Assembly: GCF_025979705.1 (NCBI RefSeq)
Contig: NZ_CP110136.1
Coordinates: forward strand, 124,001 to 188,000
Length of the DNA: 64,000 bases
Source of the DNA: Hymenobacter sp. YIM 151858-1
GTDB lineage: Bacteria > Bacteroidota > Bacteroidia > Cytophagales > Hymenobacteraceae
Direction: 5' to 3'
Shown: positions 54,486 to 63,260 of the stretch, one piece after another
How positions within the stretch are numbered: the first letter of the stretch is position 1
Layout of the letters: every line of letters starts with the position of its first letter
Notes under the pieces: generated by a model
What the model was told of the DNA's origin: nothing
Seen by the model: only the letters and a program-made list of their open reading frames with translations
Databases searched by the model: none
Position numbers and translations under genes: made by a program

Positions 54486-56327
54486 ATGGATCGAAATCAG
54501 GCCACCGGCCTCATGCTCATGTCGGCCATGCTGCTGATTTACCTGTTCTTCTTCTCGCCGAAGAAGGAAGAGCAGGCCCAGCAACCCGCCAAGCCAGCAG
54601 TTGCTGCCGCCGCAGCCCGCCCCGATACCACCACGGCCCCCGCTGTTGCCCAGCTCGACTCGGCCGCGCTGGTGCGCAACCTAGGTGCATTTGCTGCCGC
54701 TGCCCAAGGCACCGAGCAAAACGTGGAGCTGCGCAACAGCAAGGTTACCGTTTCGCTGAGCACGCGCGGCGGCCGCCCCCAAGTGGTGTTGCTCAACGAC
54801 GAAAAAACGTACTTCGGCACCCCGTTGTACCTGCTCGATAAGCAGAGCGGCGGTATCGACGTGCAGGTGCCCGCCGCCGATGGCCGCAAGGTGAAGCTTT
54901 CGAGCCTCAACTTCCGCCCCTCGGCCGTGCAGCCCGTAACCGAGGGCAACAAGCAAGGCCAGCGCGTGCAGTTTGTAGCTGAGCTGGCGCCCGGCCAGCA
55001 GATTCTGCAGACCTACACGCTCTACAACGACTCGTACCAGCTGGCCTACAACCTGAAGTTTCAGGGGCTGAACGGTGTGGTAACGGCCGAGCCGCTGACG
55101 CTCACCTGGCTCGACAAAGTGCGTCAGACGGAAAAGAGCGCGAAGCAAAACCGCAACCACACCACCATCAACTACTACCTGGCCGAAGACGATCTGGGCT
55201 CGATTGCCGAGGCCAGCGAAGACCCCGAGGAGCAGGTGGCGCCGGGCCCGGTAAAATGGATCGGCCACAAGCACGATTTCTTTACGGCCGGCCTGATTGC
55301 TGACAAAGAATTTGCCAATGGCAAGTTCAACTCGAACGTAAACAACGCCGACAGCACCTTCCTGAAGACGTTGCAAAGCACCGTACAGATTCCGGCCGCC
55401 GATGTGCAGTCGGCCAGCGGTGCCAGCTTCCAGTACTACTTCGGTCCGAACTCCTTCCCGATCCTGAAGAAGGTAGCGCCCAACTTCGAGCGCAACGTGT
55501 ACCTGGGCTGGGGTATTTTCCGGTACGTAAACCGCTTCCTGGTTATTCCGGTCTTCAACTTCCTCGAGCAGTACATCAGCTCGTACGGTATCATCATCGT
55601 GCTGCTGGTAATTATCATCAAGCTGGCCCTGTGGCCGCTGGTGTATAAGTCGTACCTGTCGCAGGCCAAGATGCGCGTGCTGAAGCCCGAAATCGACCAG
55701 ATTAAGGAGCGCCTCGGCGACGACCAGATGGCCGTGCAGCAGGAAACCATGAAGCTGTACCAGAGCACCGGCGCCAGCCCGCTCAGCGGCTGCTTGCCCA
55801 TGCTGGCTACGCTGCCCATCCTGTTTGCGCTGTTCCAGTTCTTCCCGAACGCTATTGAGCTGCGCGGCGAATCGTTCTTGTGGGCGCAGGACCTGAGCAC
55901 CTACGACGACCCCATTAAGCTGCCCTTCATGGTGCCGTTCCTGGGCAACCACATCAGCTTGTTTACGCTGCTGATGACCATCTCGACGCTGCTGATGACC
56001 TGGCAGAGCAACCAGATGAACCCGGCCGCCATGCAGGGCCCGATGAAGTTCTACAGCTACCTGATGCCGCTGATTTTCTTCTTCGTGCTGAACGACTTCC
56101 CGGCGGGCCTTACGTGGTACTACTTCGTGTCGAACATCGTAACGTTTGCCCAGCAGGCCATTACCCGCACCTTCGTCGACGAAGACAAGCTGCACGCCCA
56201 GCTGCAGGCCAACAAAGAGAAAAACAAGGACAAGAAGCCCGGTGGCTTTCAGGCCCGCCTGGCCGAGGCAATGAAAGCCGCGCAGGAGCGCGAAGCCGAT
56301 ACCCGCAAGCAGTCGAAGAAAAAATAG
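54486..56327 (+). CDS. yidC: membrane protein insertase YidC
   Basis: Start 54486 (MDRNQATGLMLMSAMLLIYLFFFSPKK), consistent with promoter and family. 613 residues. An N-terminal helix, a large periplasmic beta domain (about 60-350), and the conserved membrane core from about 360 with IIIVLLVIIIKLALWPLVYKSYLSQAKMR, then GCLPMLATLPILFALFQFFPN and a Lys-rich tail (KEKNKDKKPGG). It inserts and folds inner-membrane proteins, alone or with SecYEG. A terminator follows. Confidence 0.96.
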   Translation: MDRNQATGLMLMSAMLLIYLFFFSPKKEEQAQQPAKPAVAAAAARPDTTTAPAVAQLDSAALVRNLGAFAAAAQGTEQNVELRNSKVTVSLSTRGGRPQVVLLNDEKTYFGTPLYLLDKQSGGIDVQVPAADGRKVKLSSLNFRPSAVQPVTEGNKQGQRVQFVAELAPGQQILQTYTLYNDSYQLAYNLKFQGLNGVVTAEPLTLTWLDKVRQTEKSAKQNRNHTTINYYLAEDDLGSIAEASEDPEEQVAPGPVKWIGHKHDFFTAGLIADKEFANGKFNSNVNNADSTFLKTLQSTVQIPAADVQSASGASFQYYFGPNSFPILKKVAPNFERNVYLGWGIFRYVNRFLVIPVFNFLEQYISSYGIIIVLLVIIIKLALWPLVYKSYLSQAKMRVLKPEIDQIKERLGDDQMAVQQETMKLYQSTGASPLSGCLPMLATLPILFALFQFFPNAIELRGESFLWAQDLSTYDDPIKLPFMVPFLGNHISLFTLLMTISTLLMTWQSNQMNPAAMQGPMKFYSYLMPLIFFFVLNDFPAGLTWYYFVSNIVTFAQQAITRTFVDEDKLHAQLQANKEKNKDKKPGGFQARLAEAMKAAQEREADTRKQSKKK

Positions 56328-56352
56328 TTTGGCCGCTCTGCGCTAATGCATT

Positions 56353-56387
56353 AAAAGCCTCCCGGTTGGTAGCCGGGAGGCTTTTTT
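56353..56387 (+). terminator. yidC terminator
   Basis: AAAAGCCTCCCGG pairs with CCGGGAGGCTTTT around TTGGTAG, then a T-run. Confidence 0.9.
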
Positions 56388-56465
56388 GTGCCTGAATATT
56401 CGGTATTTGCAGTATTGGTCCGCTTTTGGCAATGGCCCGGGCATCGCCTTCTCTCAACAACTACT

Positions 56466-57734
56466 ATGCGTGCATCTTTACTTACGCTGGGCCTGGGTTT
56501 GCTGATTAGCACCCTGCCTGCCTGCACCGTGAACTACTACGTGGCCGCGCCGGCCGCCGCGCCCGCGCAACCCCCGGTTCCGCAACCCGGCTACGACTAC
56601 GATTACCCCGCACCCGGCCCCGTTGCTAGCGGGCCGGCAGGGCCCTCCAGAGGTCCTGCCTATCCGCCGCCCACGGCACCACCTAGGGTGCCGCCCGGGC
56701 GTACTACGCCGCCCCCGGTACGCACCACGCCGCCTCCGCCCGTAAGAACTACCCCGCCGCCGGTGCGCAATAACCCCGCACCCACGAGGCCGCCCGTACG
56801 CACCAACCCTACGCCGAGTACGCCAGCCCCTACCACTCCGCCGCCGGCGCACACGCCGGGCAGCACAGCCCCACCGCCCGCCTCGCACACCCCGCCGGTG
56901 CGCCCGCCCCGTACGCCGCGGCCCAGGGTTGATGAAACCATCGGTAACCCCGTGCCTGCTACAACCCCAACAGGGGGCAGCACCACGCCACCCGTTGGGC
57001 CAAACAAGCCAACCACTTCGGGCACGCCAGGGCCGGGGGGCAACGCGCCCGCGCCAACGCCGCAGCAGCCTACCTTGCCCACGGCCCCTCCAAAGCGGGC
57101 CGAGGTACCGGCTGCCCCGGCCGAAAGCCCCGCGCCTCCGACTAGGCCCGAAGCCAACCCCAACAGCCCGGCTTACCCAACTTCGCACACGCCCGATACT
57201 AAACCCACGCCCGGCCCGGGCCGCGGGCATGACGCCGACCCCATGCCCACCGCTCCGCCCGTTGAAAGCAGCCCCCAGGTGCCCACCGGCCCCACCACGC
57301 GCCTGCCCATCGAGCAGGAGCCGCGGGTTGAGCCGGCACCCGTGCCCCAGAGCAATGCGCCGGTGCTCGTGTTCAGCAAAAGGCCTTGCCTGGGCAGGTG
57401 CCCGCACTTCGAGGCCAGTATTTTTGCCGATGGCCGCGTGCAGTACGTTGGTTACCAGCACGTAGTGAAAATGGGTGCCCACGAGTTGCGGCTTGCTCCG
57501 GAGGTAGTGGCCGCAATGCTCAATCAGGCCAATGCCATTCAGTTCCGAAGCCTGAACGAGCAGTACCTGAGCGGCGCATCGGATATGCCCTCCACCTTCC
57601 TGACGCTCAACGAGCCGGGGAAGCCCGGTAAAACCGTGCAGGTCGAAACCGAAGCGCCTGCGCAGCTGATGAGCTTGCTAAACTTCATCGAAAGCGAAAT
57701 AGGGCGGCTCACGGGCGAGGCGGCCACAAACTAG
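56466..57734 (+). CDS. proline-rich lipoprotein with DUF6438 domain
   Basis: Start 56466 (MRASLLTLGLGLLISTLPACTVNYY), lipobox LPAC near residue 20. About 422 residues in three parts: lipid anchor, a long Pro/Thr/Ala linker (about 25-300) with repeated RTTPPP / PVRTTPPP units, and a C-terminal DUF6438 domain (about the last 115) with VLVFSKRPCLGRCPHFEASIFADGRVQY. The linker should extend through the envelope, so the domain probably sits far from the anchor. Function unknown. Confidence 0.82.
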   Translation: MRASLLTLGLGLLISTLPACTVNYYVAAPAAAPAQPPVPQPGYDYDYPAPGPVASGPAGPSRGPAYPPPTAPPRVPPGRTTPPPVRTTPPPPVRTTPPPVRNNPAPTRPPVRTNPTPSTPAPTTPPPAHTPGSTAPPPASHTPPVRPPRTPRPRVDETIGNPVPATTPTGGSTTPPVGPNKPTTSGTPGPGGNAPAPTPQQPTLPTAPPKRAEVPAAPAESPAPPTRPEANPNSPAYPTSHTPDTKPTPGPGRGHDADPMPTAPPVESSPQVPTGPTTRLPIEQEPRVEPAPVPQSNAPVLVFSKRPCLGRCPHFEASIFADGRVQYVGYQHVVKMGAHELRLAPEVVAAMLNQANAIQFRSLNEQYLSGASDMPSTFLTLNEPGKPGKTVQVETEAPAQLMSLLNFIESEIGRLTGEAATN

Positions 57735-58035
57735 CCCTAGGTTGCCCAACCGCCCAGGGGCGGGTGTAGGTGCCGGTTGTCAGCAAACCTTGGTAGTGGG
57801 CCAGGTTGCTGATGGCCGGCACCTGCGGCTTTAGGGCAATGACGCAGCAAGCAGGTTGCATTTTTTGAACGGCTGCAATCGGGGTTTCACCCTAAAGTTG
57901 TGGTGGTTAGTCGAAAAGAAGATTTGTATATAATAAATACAATATAATCAATTAATAACAATGCTGACGAGGTAGGCGTACAGGTACTGTGGTGTTTGAC
58001 AATTAGCCGCATTTTGTTCAACAAACCAACTTGAT
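57735..58035 (+). other. regulatory-looking spacer before the hydroxylase/DUF1989 pair
   Basis: About 300 bases with no gene. 57768-57824 can fold into a long imperfect hairpin: AGGTGCCGG and TCAGCAA on both arms. From 57890 the DNA is AT-rich, and 57924-57942 contains TTGTAT-N7-ATACAA, a possible operator. No sure promoter box was found. Confidence 0.5.
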
Positions 58036-58728
58036 ATGTCTCATGCAGAAAGCCAGGCAATATCAAGGGAATACCTCTCGTTTATCAATAACAAAGATTT
58101 CCCTTGCGTTGCGGCCAAAACGGCCCTTACCTGGAATCAACTCCATTGCTACGTTGTCGACCACTTGGCTTGCCCCAAGGACGATGCCGACATCCTGCAG
58201 TTTGTATACGATTTCGTAGATGCCTACCGCCAGTCGGATAAGCTGTACCACAGCGCCGCCGTGGTGTTCAAAGGCCCCGAAGAAATAAGCGAGGCCATGT
58301 TCGAGCAGCTGTTCTGGCAACGGCTGCAGTCGCTCTCCAACCTCGATGCCCGCCGCTACGGCTACGACCCCAGGGTGGTGGCCGACCCAGCCTCGCCCGA
58401 CTTCAGCTTTAGCCTGAAAGAAGAAGCGTTTTTCGTGATAGGCCTGCACCCGGGCAGCACCCGCGCCGCGCGGCGCTTTAAGTACCCCACCATGGTGTTT
58501 AACGCGCACCAGCAGTTTGAGCAACTGCGCGAAAACGGCCGCTACGAATACCTGCAGAAAACCATCCGGAAGCGCGACGAAGCTTTCTCGGGCTCCGTAA
58601 ACCCCATGCTGGCCAACTTCGGCGAGGCCTCCGAAGCGCATCAGTACACCGGCAGCCTGCACGACGAATCCTGGAAATGCCCCTTTTTAAGCCAACATGG
58701 ACGAACTGACCGTAATACCGCCGCGTAG
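58036..58728 (+). CDS. YqcI/YcgG family protein (GntA-like heme-dependent hydroxylase)
   Basis: 230 residues starting MSHAESQAISREYLSFINNKDFPCVAAKTALTWNQLHCYV, with FKGPEEISEAMFEQLFWQRLQSL and FPxVAAKT as the YqcI/YcgG pattern, then PDFSFSLKEEAFFVIGLHPGSTRAARRFKYPTMVFNAHQQFEQLRENGRYE. The family includes GntA, a heme-dependent N-hydroxylase of guanitoxin synthesis; related members oxidise arginine or guanidino groups. The conserved His-rich C-terminus (CPFLSQH) is present. Whether this copy shares that activity is inference. It overlaps the DUF1989 gene by 32 bases. Confidence 0.75.
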   Translation: MSHAESQAISREYLSFINNKDFPCVAAKTALTWNQLHCYVVDHLACPKDDADILQFVYDFVDAYRQSDKLYHSAAVVFKGPEEISEAMFEQLFWQRLQSLSNLDARRYGYDPRVVADPASPDFSFSLKEEAFFVIGLHPGSTRAARRFKYPTMVFNAHQQFEQLRENGRYEYLQKTIRKRDEAFSGSVNPMLANFGEASEAHQYTGSLHDESWKCPFLSQHGRTDRNTAA

Positions 58729-59287
58729 CGGTGCCGCCTTCGAGCTGCGCAAGGGCCAACGCTTGCGCGTGGTTGATTTGCAGGGCGAGCAGGTATCGGA
58801 TTTTGTGTGCTACAACCGGCACGACCCCAACGAGTACCTCTCGTCGGGCCGCACGATTGACTACGCCGAAACCATCTTCCTGACCACCGGGCATCCGTTT
58901 TACTCGAACCGCAGCAACGTAATGTTCGAGCTGGTGGAGGACACCGTGGGCCGGCACGATTTCCTGCTCACGCCGTGCTCGGCCGATACGTTTCGCATTA
59001 TTTACGGGCACGAGCACCCGCACCGCGGCTGCTTCGGTAACCTCTGCGAGGCGCTGCAGCCCTACGGCATCAGCCCCGACAGCATCCCGATTTGCTTCAA
59101 CATCTTCATGCACGTAACCGTGGACGGCGAGACGGGCAAGGTGGGCGTGCTGCCCCCCAAAAGCCGCGCCGGCGACTACGTAGTAATTGAAGCCAAGATG
59201 GACCTGATTGTGGGCATGACGGCCTGCTCGGCCGAAATGTCGAACAACTACGCCTTCAAGCCCATCGGCTACCAAATAGAAGGCTAA
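58697..59287 (+). CDS. DUF1989 (urea carboxylase-associated) protein
   Basis: 196 residues, starting inside the previous gene (32-base overlap), so translation is coupled. The DUF1989 pattern is KGQRLRVVDLQGEQVSDFVCYNRHDPNEYLSSGRTIDYAETIF and TPCSADTFRIIYGHEHPHRGCFGNLCEALQPYG. Members include CgdA/CgdB carboxyguanidine deiminase subunits acting with urea or guanidine carboxylase. No urea carboxylase is nearby, so here it may process the product or substrate of the neighbouring hydroxylase-like protein. Confidence 0.82.
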   Translation: MDELTVIPPRSGAAFELRKGQRLRVVDLQGEQVSDFVCYNRHDPNEYLSSGRTIDYAETIFLTTGHPFYSNRSNVMFELVEDTVGRHDFLLTPCSADTFRIIYGHEHPHRGCFGNLCEALQPYGISPDSIPICFNIFMHVTVDGETGKVGVLPPKSRAGDYVVIEAKMDLIVGMTACSAEMSNNYAFKPIGYQIEG

Positions 59288-59304
59288 CGGCCCCTAGGTG
59301 CCCG

Positions 59305-59351
59305 AAACGTCAGGGCCCGGCTGCAGCAGTTGCAGCCGGGCCCTGACGTTT
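59305..59351. terminator. long bidirectional terminator
   Basis: AAACGTCAGGGCCCGGCTGC pairs with its complement around a short loop, almost perfectly. It separates DUF1989 from the convergent peptide-binding lipoprotein gene. Confidence 0.85.
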
Positions 59352-59372
59352 GTAATCCGGGCTTGCCCTAGG

Positions 59373-61103
59373 TCAGTCTTTCCAGACGCGCTCCAGCACC
59401 AGCTGGTTCATGGGGTTGGGTGTGAGGCCATGCACGTTGTTTTGCGTGAGGCGCACCACCTGGTCGTAGTACAGCGGAATAACGGGCACATCGCGCACCA
59501 CCAGGCGGTCCATGGCCTGGTACAGCTCCCAGCGGCGGCGGTCGTCGCGCTCCAGCTTGGCTTGCTCGTAGAGGCGGTCGTATTCGGGGTTTTTGTAATG
59601 GGTTTTGTTGGGGCCGGCCGGCGAGAAGTTAGCGCTGTAAAACAAGGCGAGGTAGTTCTCGGCATCGGGGTAGTCGCCGAGCCACGACTTGGTAAAAAAC
59701 GCCGCCCGGCCGTTGTCCACCATCTCCTGGTGCGCCGCCGATTGGTTCACGTCGATTTGCACCTGCACGCCCACTTCGGCCCACTTCTTCTGGAGGTACT
59801 CGCTTATTTCTTTGGTGTCGGCCACGGTGCTCAGGCGCAGGCGCAGCGGTTTGCCGGGCCCGTAACCGGCCTCGCGCAGCAACTGGCGGGCTTTTTCGGG
59901 CTGATACGTGTAGCCCGGCACCGCCTGCTGGCTAAACGACGGCAGCGACGACGGCACGAAGCCCGAATGGCCCGGCACGCCCACGTTGTTGAGGAAATAA
60001 GCCAGCAGCTCGGGCTTGTTGAGGGCGTAGTTAAGCGCCTGCCGCACGCGCCGGTCGCGCAGGGCCGGCTGGTCGGCGTCGCCGCGCAGGTTGGTGGCAT
60101 CCTGCTGAATCCCTAAGTACTCGGTGTTCAAATAGGGCACCTTCTCGAAGCGGAACTTGCCCGCAAAGTCTTCGCGCAGCTGGCCGTTGGGGTACAAAAT
60201 CAAATCGCGCGAGCCGGCCCGAATGCCCGACAGGAAATCGAGCTTGCCCTGCTGAAACGTCAGAAACTCCGATTTGCGGTCAGAAATAAAGCTGATTTGC
60301 ACCGCGTCGAGGTAAGGGAGCTGCTTGCCCTTGGCATCGCGCCGCCAGTAGTTGGGGTTGCGGTGGTACACAATGGCCGAGCCCTCGTCCCAGCGCCGGA
60401 ACACGAAAGGGCCGGTGCCCACCGGGTGCTCCCGAAAGTCTTTGCCGTAGCGCTCCACGGCCTCGCGCGGCACCACGTAGGCATAGGGCATCGTGAGGAT
60501 ACCCAGAAACGGAATGAACGGCTCCTTGAGGTAGATGCGCACCGTAGAGTCGTTGGGGGCCACAAAGGCGGTATCCGATGGTTCGCCCTGGGCGTTTTCG
60601 AGCACCTTACCCCGGAAAATCCAGCCGCCGGGGCTGGCCGTGGGCTTGTCGAGGATGCGGCGGAAAGAGTAAACCACGTCGTGGGCCTTTACCTCGCGGC
60701 CCTTGCCCCCCGGAAATACCTCCGAATCGTGGAAACGCACACCCGGGCGCAGCACAAAGGTGTAGCGTCGGCCATCGGGCGAAATATCGTAGCGGCGGGC
60801 CAGGGCAGGGGCGGGGCGCAGCGAGTCGTTCAGCTCTACCAAGCCGTTGTAGAGCTGCGTAACGGCCCAAATGTTGGCCTGATTGCGGGAAAACGCCGGG
60901 TCGAGCGAGGTAAGGGCCTCGGGCTGGTTGTAGCGGAACACGCGCCGCTCGTCGGCGGGCTTATCGGCCGCGCCGCACGCACTCAGCAGCGCCAGCACCG
61001 GCAGCGCCAGGCTGCGCCCTAGGTGCTGGCGGCGGCGGAATAAAGCAGGAGGGGAGAAAAGAGGGTTCAAGTGCTTACGGGGCCAGGAGCTAGCAGCCGC
61101 CAT
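59373..61103 (-). CDS. peptide/oligopeptide ABC transporter substrate-binding lipoprotein
   Basis: Start 61103 (MAAASSWPRKHLNPLFSPPALF) since the longer frame begins with TTG. About 576 residues. The N-terminal part has lipobox LSAC (ALLSACGAAD), so it is lipid-anchored outside the inner membrane. SBP family 5 pattern: EALTSLDPAFSRNQANIWAVTQLYNGLVELND, LRPGVRFHDSEVF, AHDVVYSFRRIL, and RRVRQALNYALNKPELL. It binds peptides or similar compounds for an Opp/Dpp-type transporter, but no permease or ATPase genes are adjacent, so it may work with one elsewhere. Confidence 0.92.
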   Translation of the reverse strand: MAAASSWPRKHLNPLFSPPALFRRRQHLGRSLALPVLALLSACGAADKPADERRVFRYNQPEALTSLDPAFSRNQANIWAVTQLYNGLVELNDSLRPAPALARRYDISPDGRRYTFVLRPGVRFHDSEVFPGGKGREVKAHDVVYSFRRILDKPTASPGGWIFRGKVLENAQGEPSDTAFVAPNDSTVRIYLKEPFIPFLGILTMPYAYVVPREAVERYGKDFREHPVGTGPFVFRRWDEGSAIVYHRNPNYWRRDAKGKQLPYLDAVQISFISDRKSEFLTFQQGKLDFLSGIRAGSRDLILYPNGQLREDFAGKFRFEKVPYLNTEYLGIQQDATNLRGDADQPALRDRRVRQALNYALNKPELLAYFLNNVGVPGHSGFVPSSLPSFSQQAVPGYTYQPEKARQLLREAGYGPGKPLRLRLSTVADTKEISEYLQKKWAEVGVQVQIDVNQSAAHQEMVDNGRAAFFTKSWLGDYPDAENYLALFYSANFSPAGPNKTHYKNPEYDRLYEQAKLERDDRRRWELYQAMDRLVVRDVPVIPLYYDQVVRLTQNNVHGLTPNPMNQLVLERVWKD

Positions 61104-61250
61104 TGGCTTAGGCAAAGGAAAAGAACTCAGAAGCAGGCCGTTGCCCGGCGGATGAGCGCGCCTTTGGCACTAGGCTTTGGCTCTTTTCGAAGGGGTTTCG
61201 GAAGGGCCGCCAGATGCCAAAAAACGGGCTCCGCGAACGGGAAAGACGTG

Positions 61251-61258
61251 TATATTTG
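61251..61258 (+). promoter_or_regulatory. promoter box TATATTTG before the metal-dependent hydrolase
   Basis: TATATTTG fits TAnnTTTG and lies 62 bases before the hydrolase start. Confidence 0.6.
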
Positions 61259-61319
61259 TAGCAAAGTACGGCTAAATCTGCGCTCGGCCGCAGCCGTGTT
61301 TATCCGCTAACTTCGCTGC

Positions 61320-62000
61320 ATGGAACTTACCTATTACGGACACTCCTGCTTTGGTCTGCTGGTGGGCGGCTCGCGCCTGCTGTTCGATCCGTTCATCCGG
61401 CCCAACGCGTTGGCCAAAGACGTACAGGTAGATCAGATCCAGGCCGACTTTATCCTGCTCTCGCACGGCCACTTCGACCACGTATCGGAAGTTGAGGAAA
61501 TTGGCAAGCGCACCAACGCCCCGCTGGTAGGTATGTTTGAGGTGCTGAGCTGGTTTGAGCAGAAAGGCCTGCAGGCGCCGTACAAAATGAACATCGGCGG
61601 CCGCGCGCAGCTGCCCTTCGGTACCGTAAAGATGGTGCCGGCCGTGCACAGCTCCTCCATGCCCGATGGCTCGTACGGCGGCGTGGCCGGCGGCTTCGTG
61701 CTCGAAACCGCCGAAGGCAACCTGTACTTTGCCGGCGACACGGCCCTCACCTACGAAATGAAGCTCATCGGCGAGCGTACCAAGCTCGACGTAGCCCTGC
61801 TGCCCATCGGCGACAACTTCACCATGGGCATCGACGATGCTTTGCAGGCGGCCCAGTGGCTTGGCGTAAAGCGCGTGGTGGGCATGCACTACGACACCTT
61901 TCCGCCGATTAAGCTCGACCACGACGCGGCGCAGCGCAAAGCGCAGGAGGCCGGTGTGGAGCTGGTGCTGCTGAACATCGGCCAAACGATTAACTTGTGA
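61320..62000 (+). CDS. UPF0173-type metal-dependent hydrolase (metallo-beta-lactamase fold)
   Basis: 226 residues. The metal site HGHFDH (about 50-55), GDTALT, and a terminal GMHYDTFPPI give the metallo-beta-lactamase fold with UlaG/UPF0173 shape (starts MELTYYGHSCFGL). The substrate is unknown. It lies 88 bases before parA on the same strand and may be co-transcribed with it; the spacer carries short AACAGCTAA-like repeats. Confidence 0.92.
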   Translation: MELTYYGHSCFGLLVGGSRLLFDPFIRPNALAKDVQVDQIQADFILLSHGHFDHVSEVEEIGKRTNAPLVGMFEVLSWFEQKGLQAPYKMNIGGRAQLPFGTVKMVPAVHSSSMPDGSYGGVAGGFVLETAEGNLYFAGDTALTYEMKLIGERTKLDVALLPIGDNFTMGIDDALQAAQWLGVKRVVGMHYDTFPPIKLDHDAAQRKAQEAGVELVLLNIGQTINL

Positions 62001-62088
62001 AAGCTTTCAGCCGATAGCGGCAAGCCATTGGCCGAAAACTTCGTCATAAACTAACAGCTAAAAGCCAACAGCTAATAGCTCAGAACAC

Positions 62089-62898
62089 ATGGGTAAAATT
62101 ATTGCGGTAGCAAACCAGAAAGGCGGCGTGGGCAAAACCACCTCGTCCATCAACCTCGCGGCGTCGTTGGCTGCGCTGGAATACCGCACCCTGCTGGTAG
62201 ATGCCGATCCGCAGGCCAACGCCACCTCCGGCGTGGGCTTCGATCCGAAGGACATCCAACACAGCATTTACGAGTGCATGGTCGACGGCATCAACGCCCA
62301 GGACATTATCCTGCAGACCAATATTCTGCCTCACCTCGACCTGATGCCTTCGCACATCGACCTGGTAGGGGCCGAGGTGGAAATGATCAACCTGCCCAAC
62401 CGCGAGGAAAAGATGAAGCAGGCGTTGGCGGCGTTGGCCGATCAGTACGACTTCATCATCATCGACTGTTCGCCCTCCCTAGGTCTGATCACCGTAAACG
62501 CCCTCACGGCCGCCAACTCGGTGATTATCCCGGTGCAGTGCGAGTACTTTGCCCTGGAGGGCCTGGGCAAGCTGCTGAACACCATCAAGATTATCCAGAG
62601 CCGCCTGAACCCGCAGTTGGAAATCGAGGGCATCCTGCTCACGATGTACGACGTGCGTTTGCGCCTCTCCAACCAGGTGGTAGAAGAGGTAAAGCTGCAC
62701 TTCCAGCAACTGGTGTTCGATACCATCATTCCGCGCAACGTAAAGCTGTCGGAGTCGCCGAGCTTCGGTATTCCGGTTATCCTGCACGATGCCGAAAGCA
62801 AAGGCTCGATCAGTTACCTGAACCTGGCCCGCGAAATCGTGGAGAAAAACGCCGTAACCCAGGACGGCGCCGCTTACGCCGAAGGCGACGCCGCGTAA
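62089..62898 (+). CDS. parA: ParA/Soj chromosome-partition ATPase
   Basis: 269 residues. Deviant Walker A KGGVGKTT (about 11-18), Walker A' DADPQANAT and Walker [15 protein letters not shown]. It makes ATP-dependent dynamic gradients with ParB-parS to move origins apart. ParB normally lies next to it; here it is 11 kb away in reverse orientation. A terminator containing CCTAGG follows. Confidence 0.96.
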   Translation: MGKIIAVANQKGGVGKTTSSINLAASLAALEYRTLLVDADPQANATSGVGFDPKDIQHSIYECMVDGINAQDIILQTNILPHLDLMPSHIDLVGAEVEMINLPNREEKMKQALAALADQYDFIIIDCSPSLGLITVNALTAANSVIIPVQCEYFALEGLGKLLNTIKIIQSRLNPQLEIEGILLTMYDVRLRLSNQVVEEVKLHFQQLVFDTIIPRNVKLSESPSFGIPVILHDAESKGSISYLNLAREIVEKNAVTQDGAAYAEGDAA

Positions 62899-62922
62899 AC
62901 GTTATTTGCTACTTCAGCCTGC

Positions 62923-62954
62923 AAGGGCAGCTCCTACCTAGGAGCTGCCCTTTT
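62923..62954 (+). terminator. parA terminator with CCTAGG at its apex
   Basis: AAGGGCAGCTCCTA pairs with TAGGAGCTGCCCTT, and a CCTAGG spans the loop and stem. Followed by T-run. Confidence 0.85.
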
Positions 62955-63260
62955 GCTTTGCCTCAAAAACCCGCGCCGGGGAGTGCGAAGCCGGACAGCG
63001 TGCGGCTGGGATTATCGGGTGTTGGTGGTGCGCCGATTAGCCGAAAACCCACGATCAAGCATCTCATCAGTAGGCAATTATGATTTATTGTAGAGGTATT
63101 GTATTTGTTATATTATTCCTTGATGAAATAAAATTTAAAGATTAAATTATCTAAACAAAACATCAAACCGTACAAGGTATGGCTCCCTACAGCTACTGCT
63201 TTTCCGCCGTGGCGCACTCGTGCTCTTCGCTATTACCCGCCCACCTCTTCTCCACCCGCT
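62955..63260 (+). other. AT-rich spacer before secreted-protein gene
   Basis: About 300 bases with no gene. From 63080 to 63180 it is clearly AT-rich, as upstream regions are here, but no sure promoter box was identified. Confidence 0.4.
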
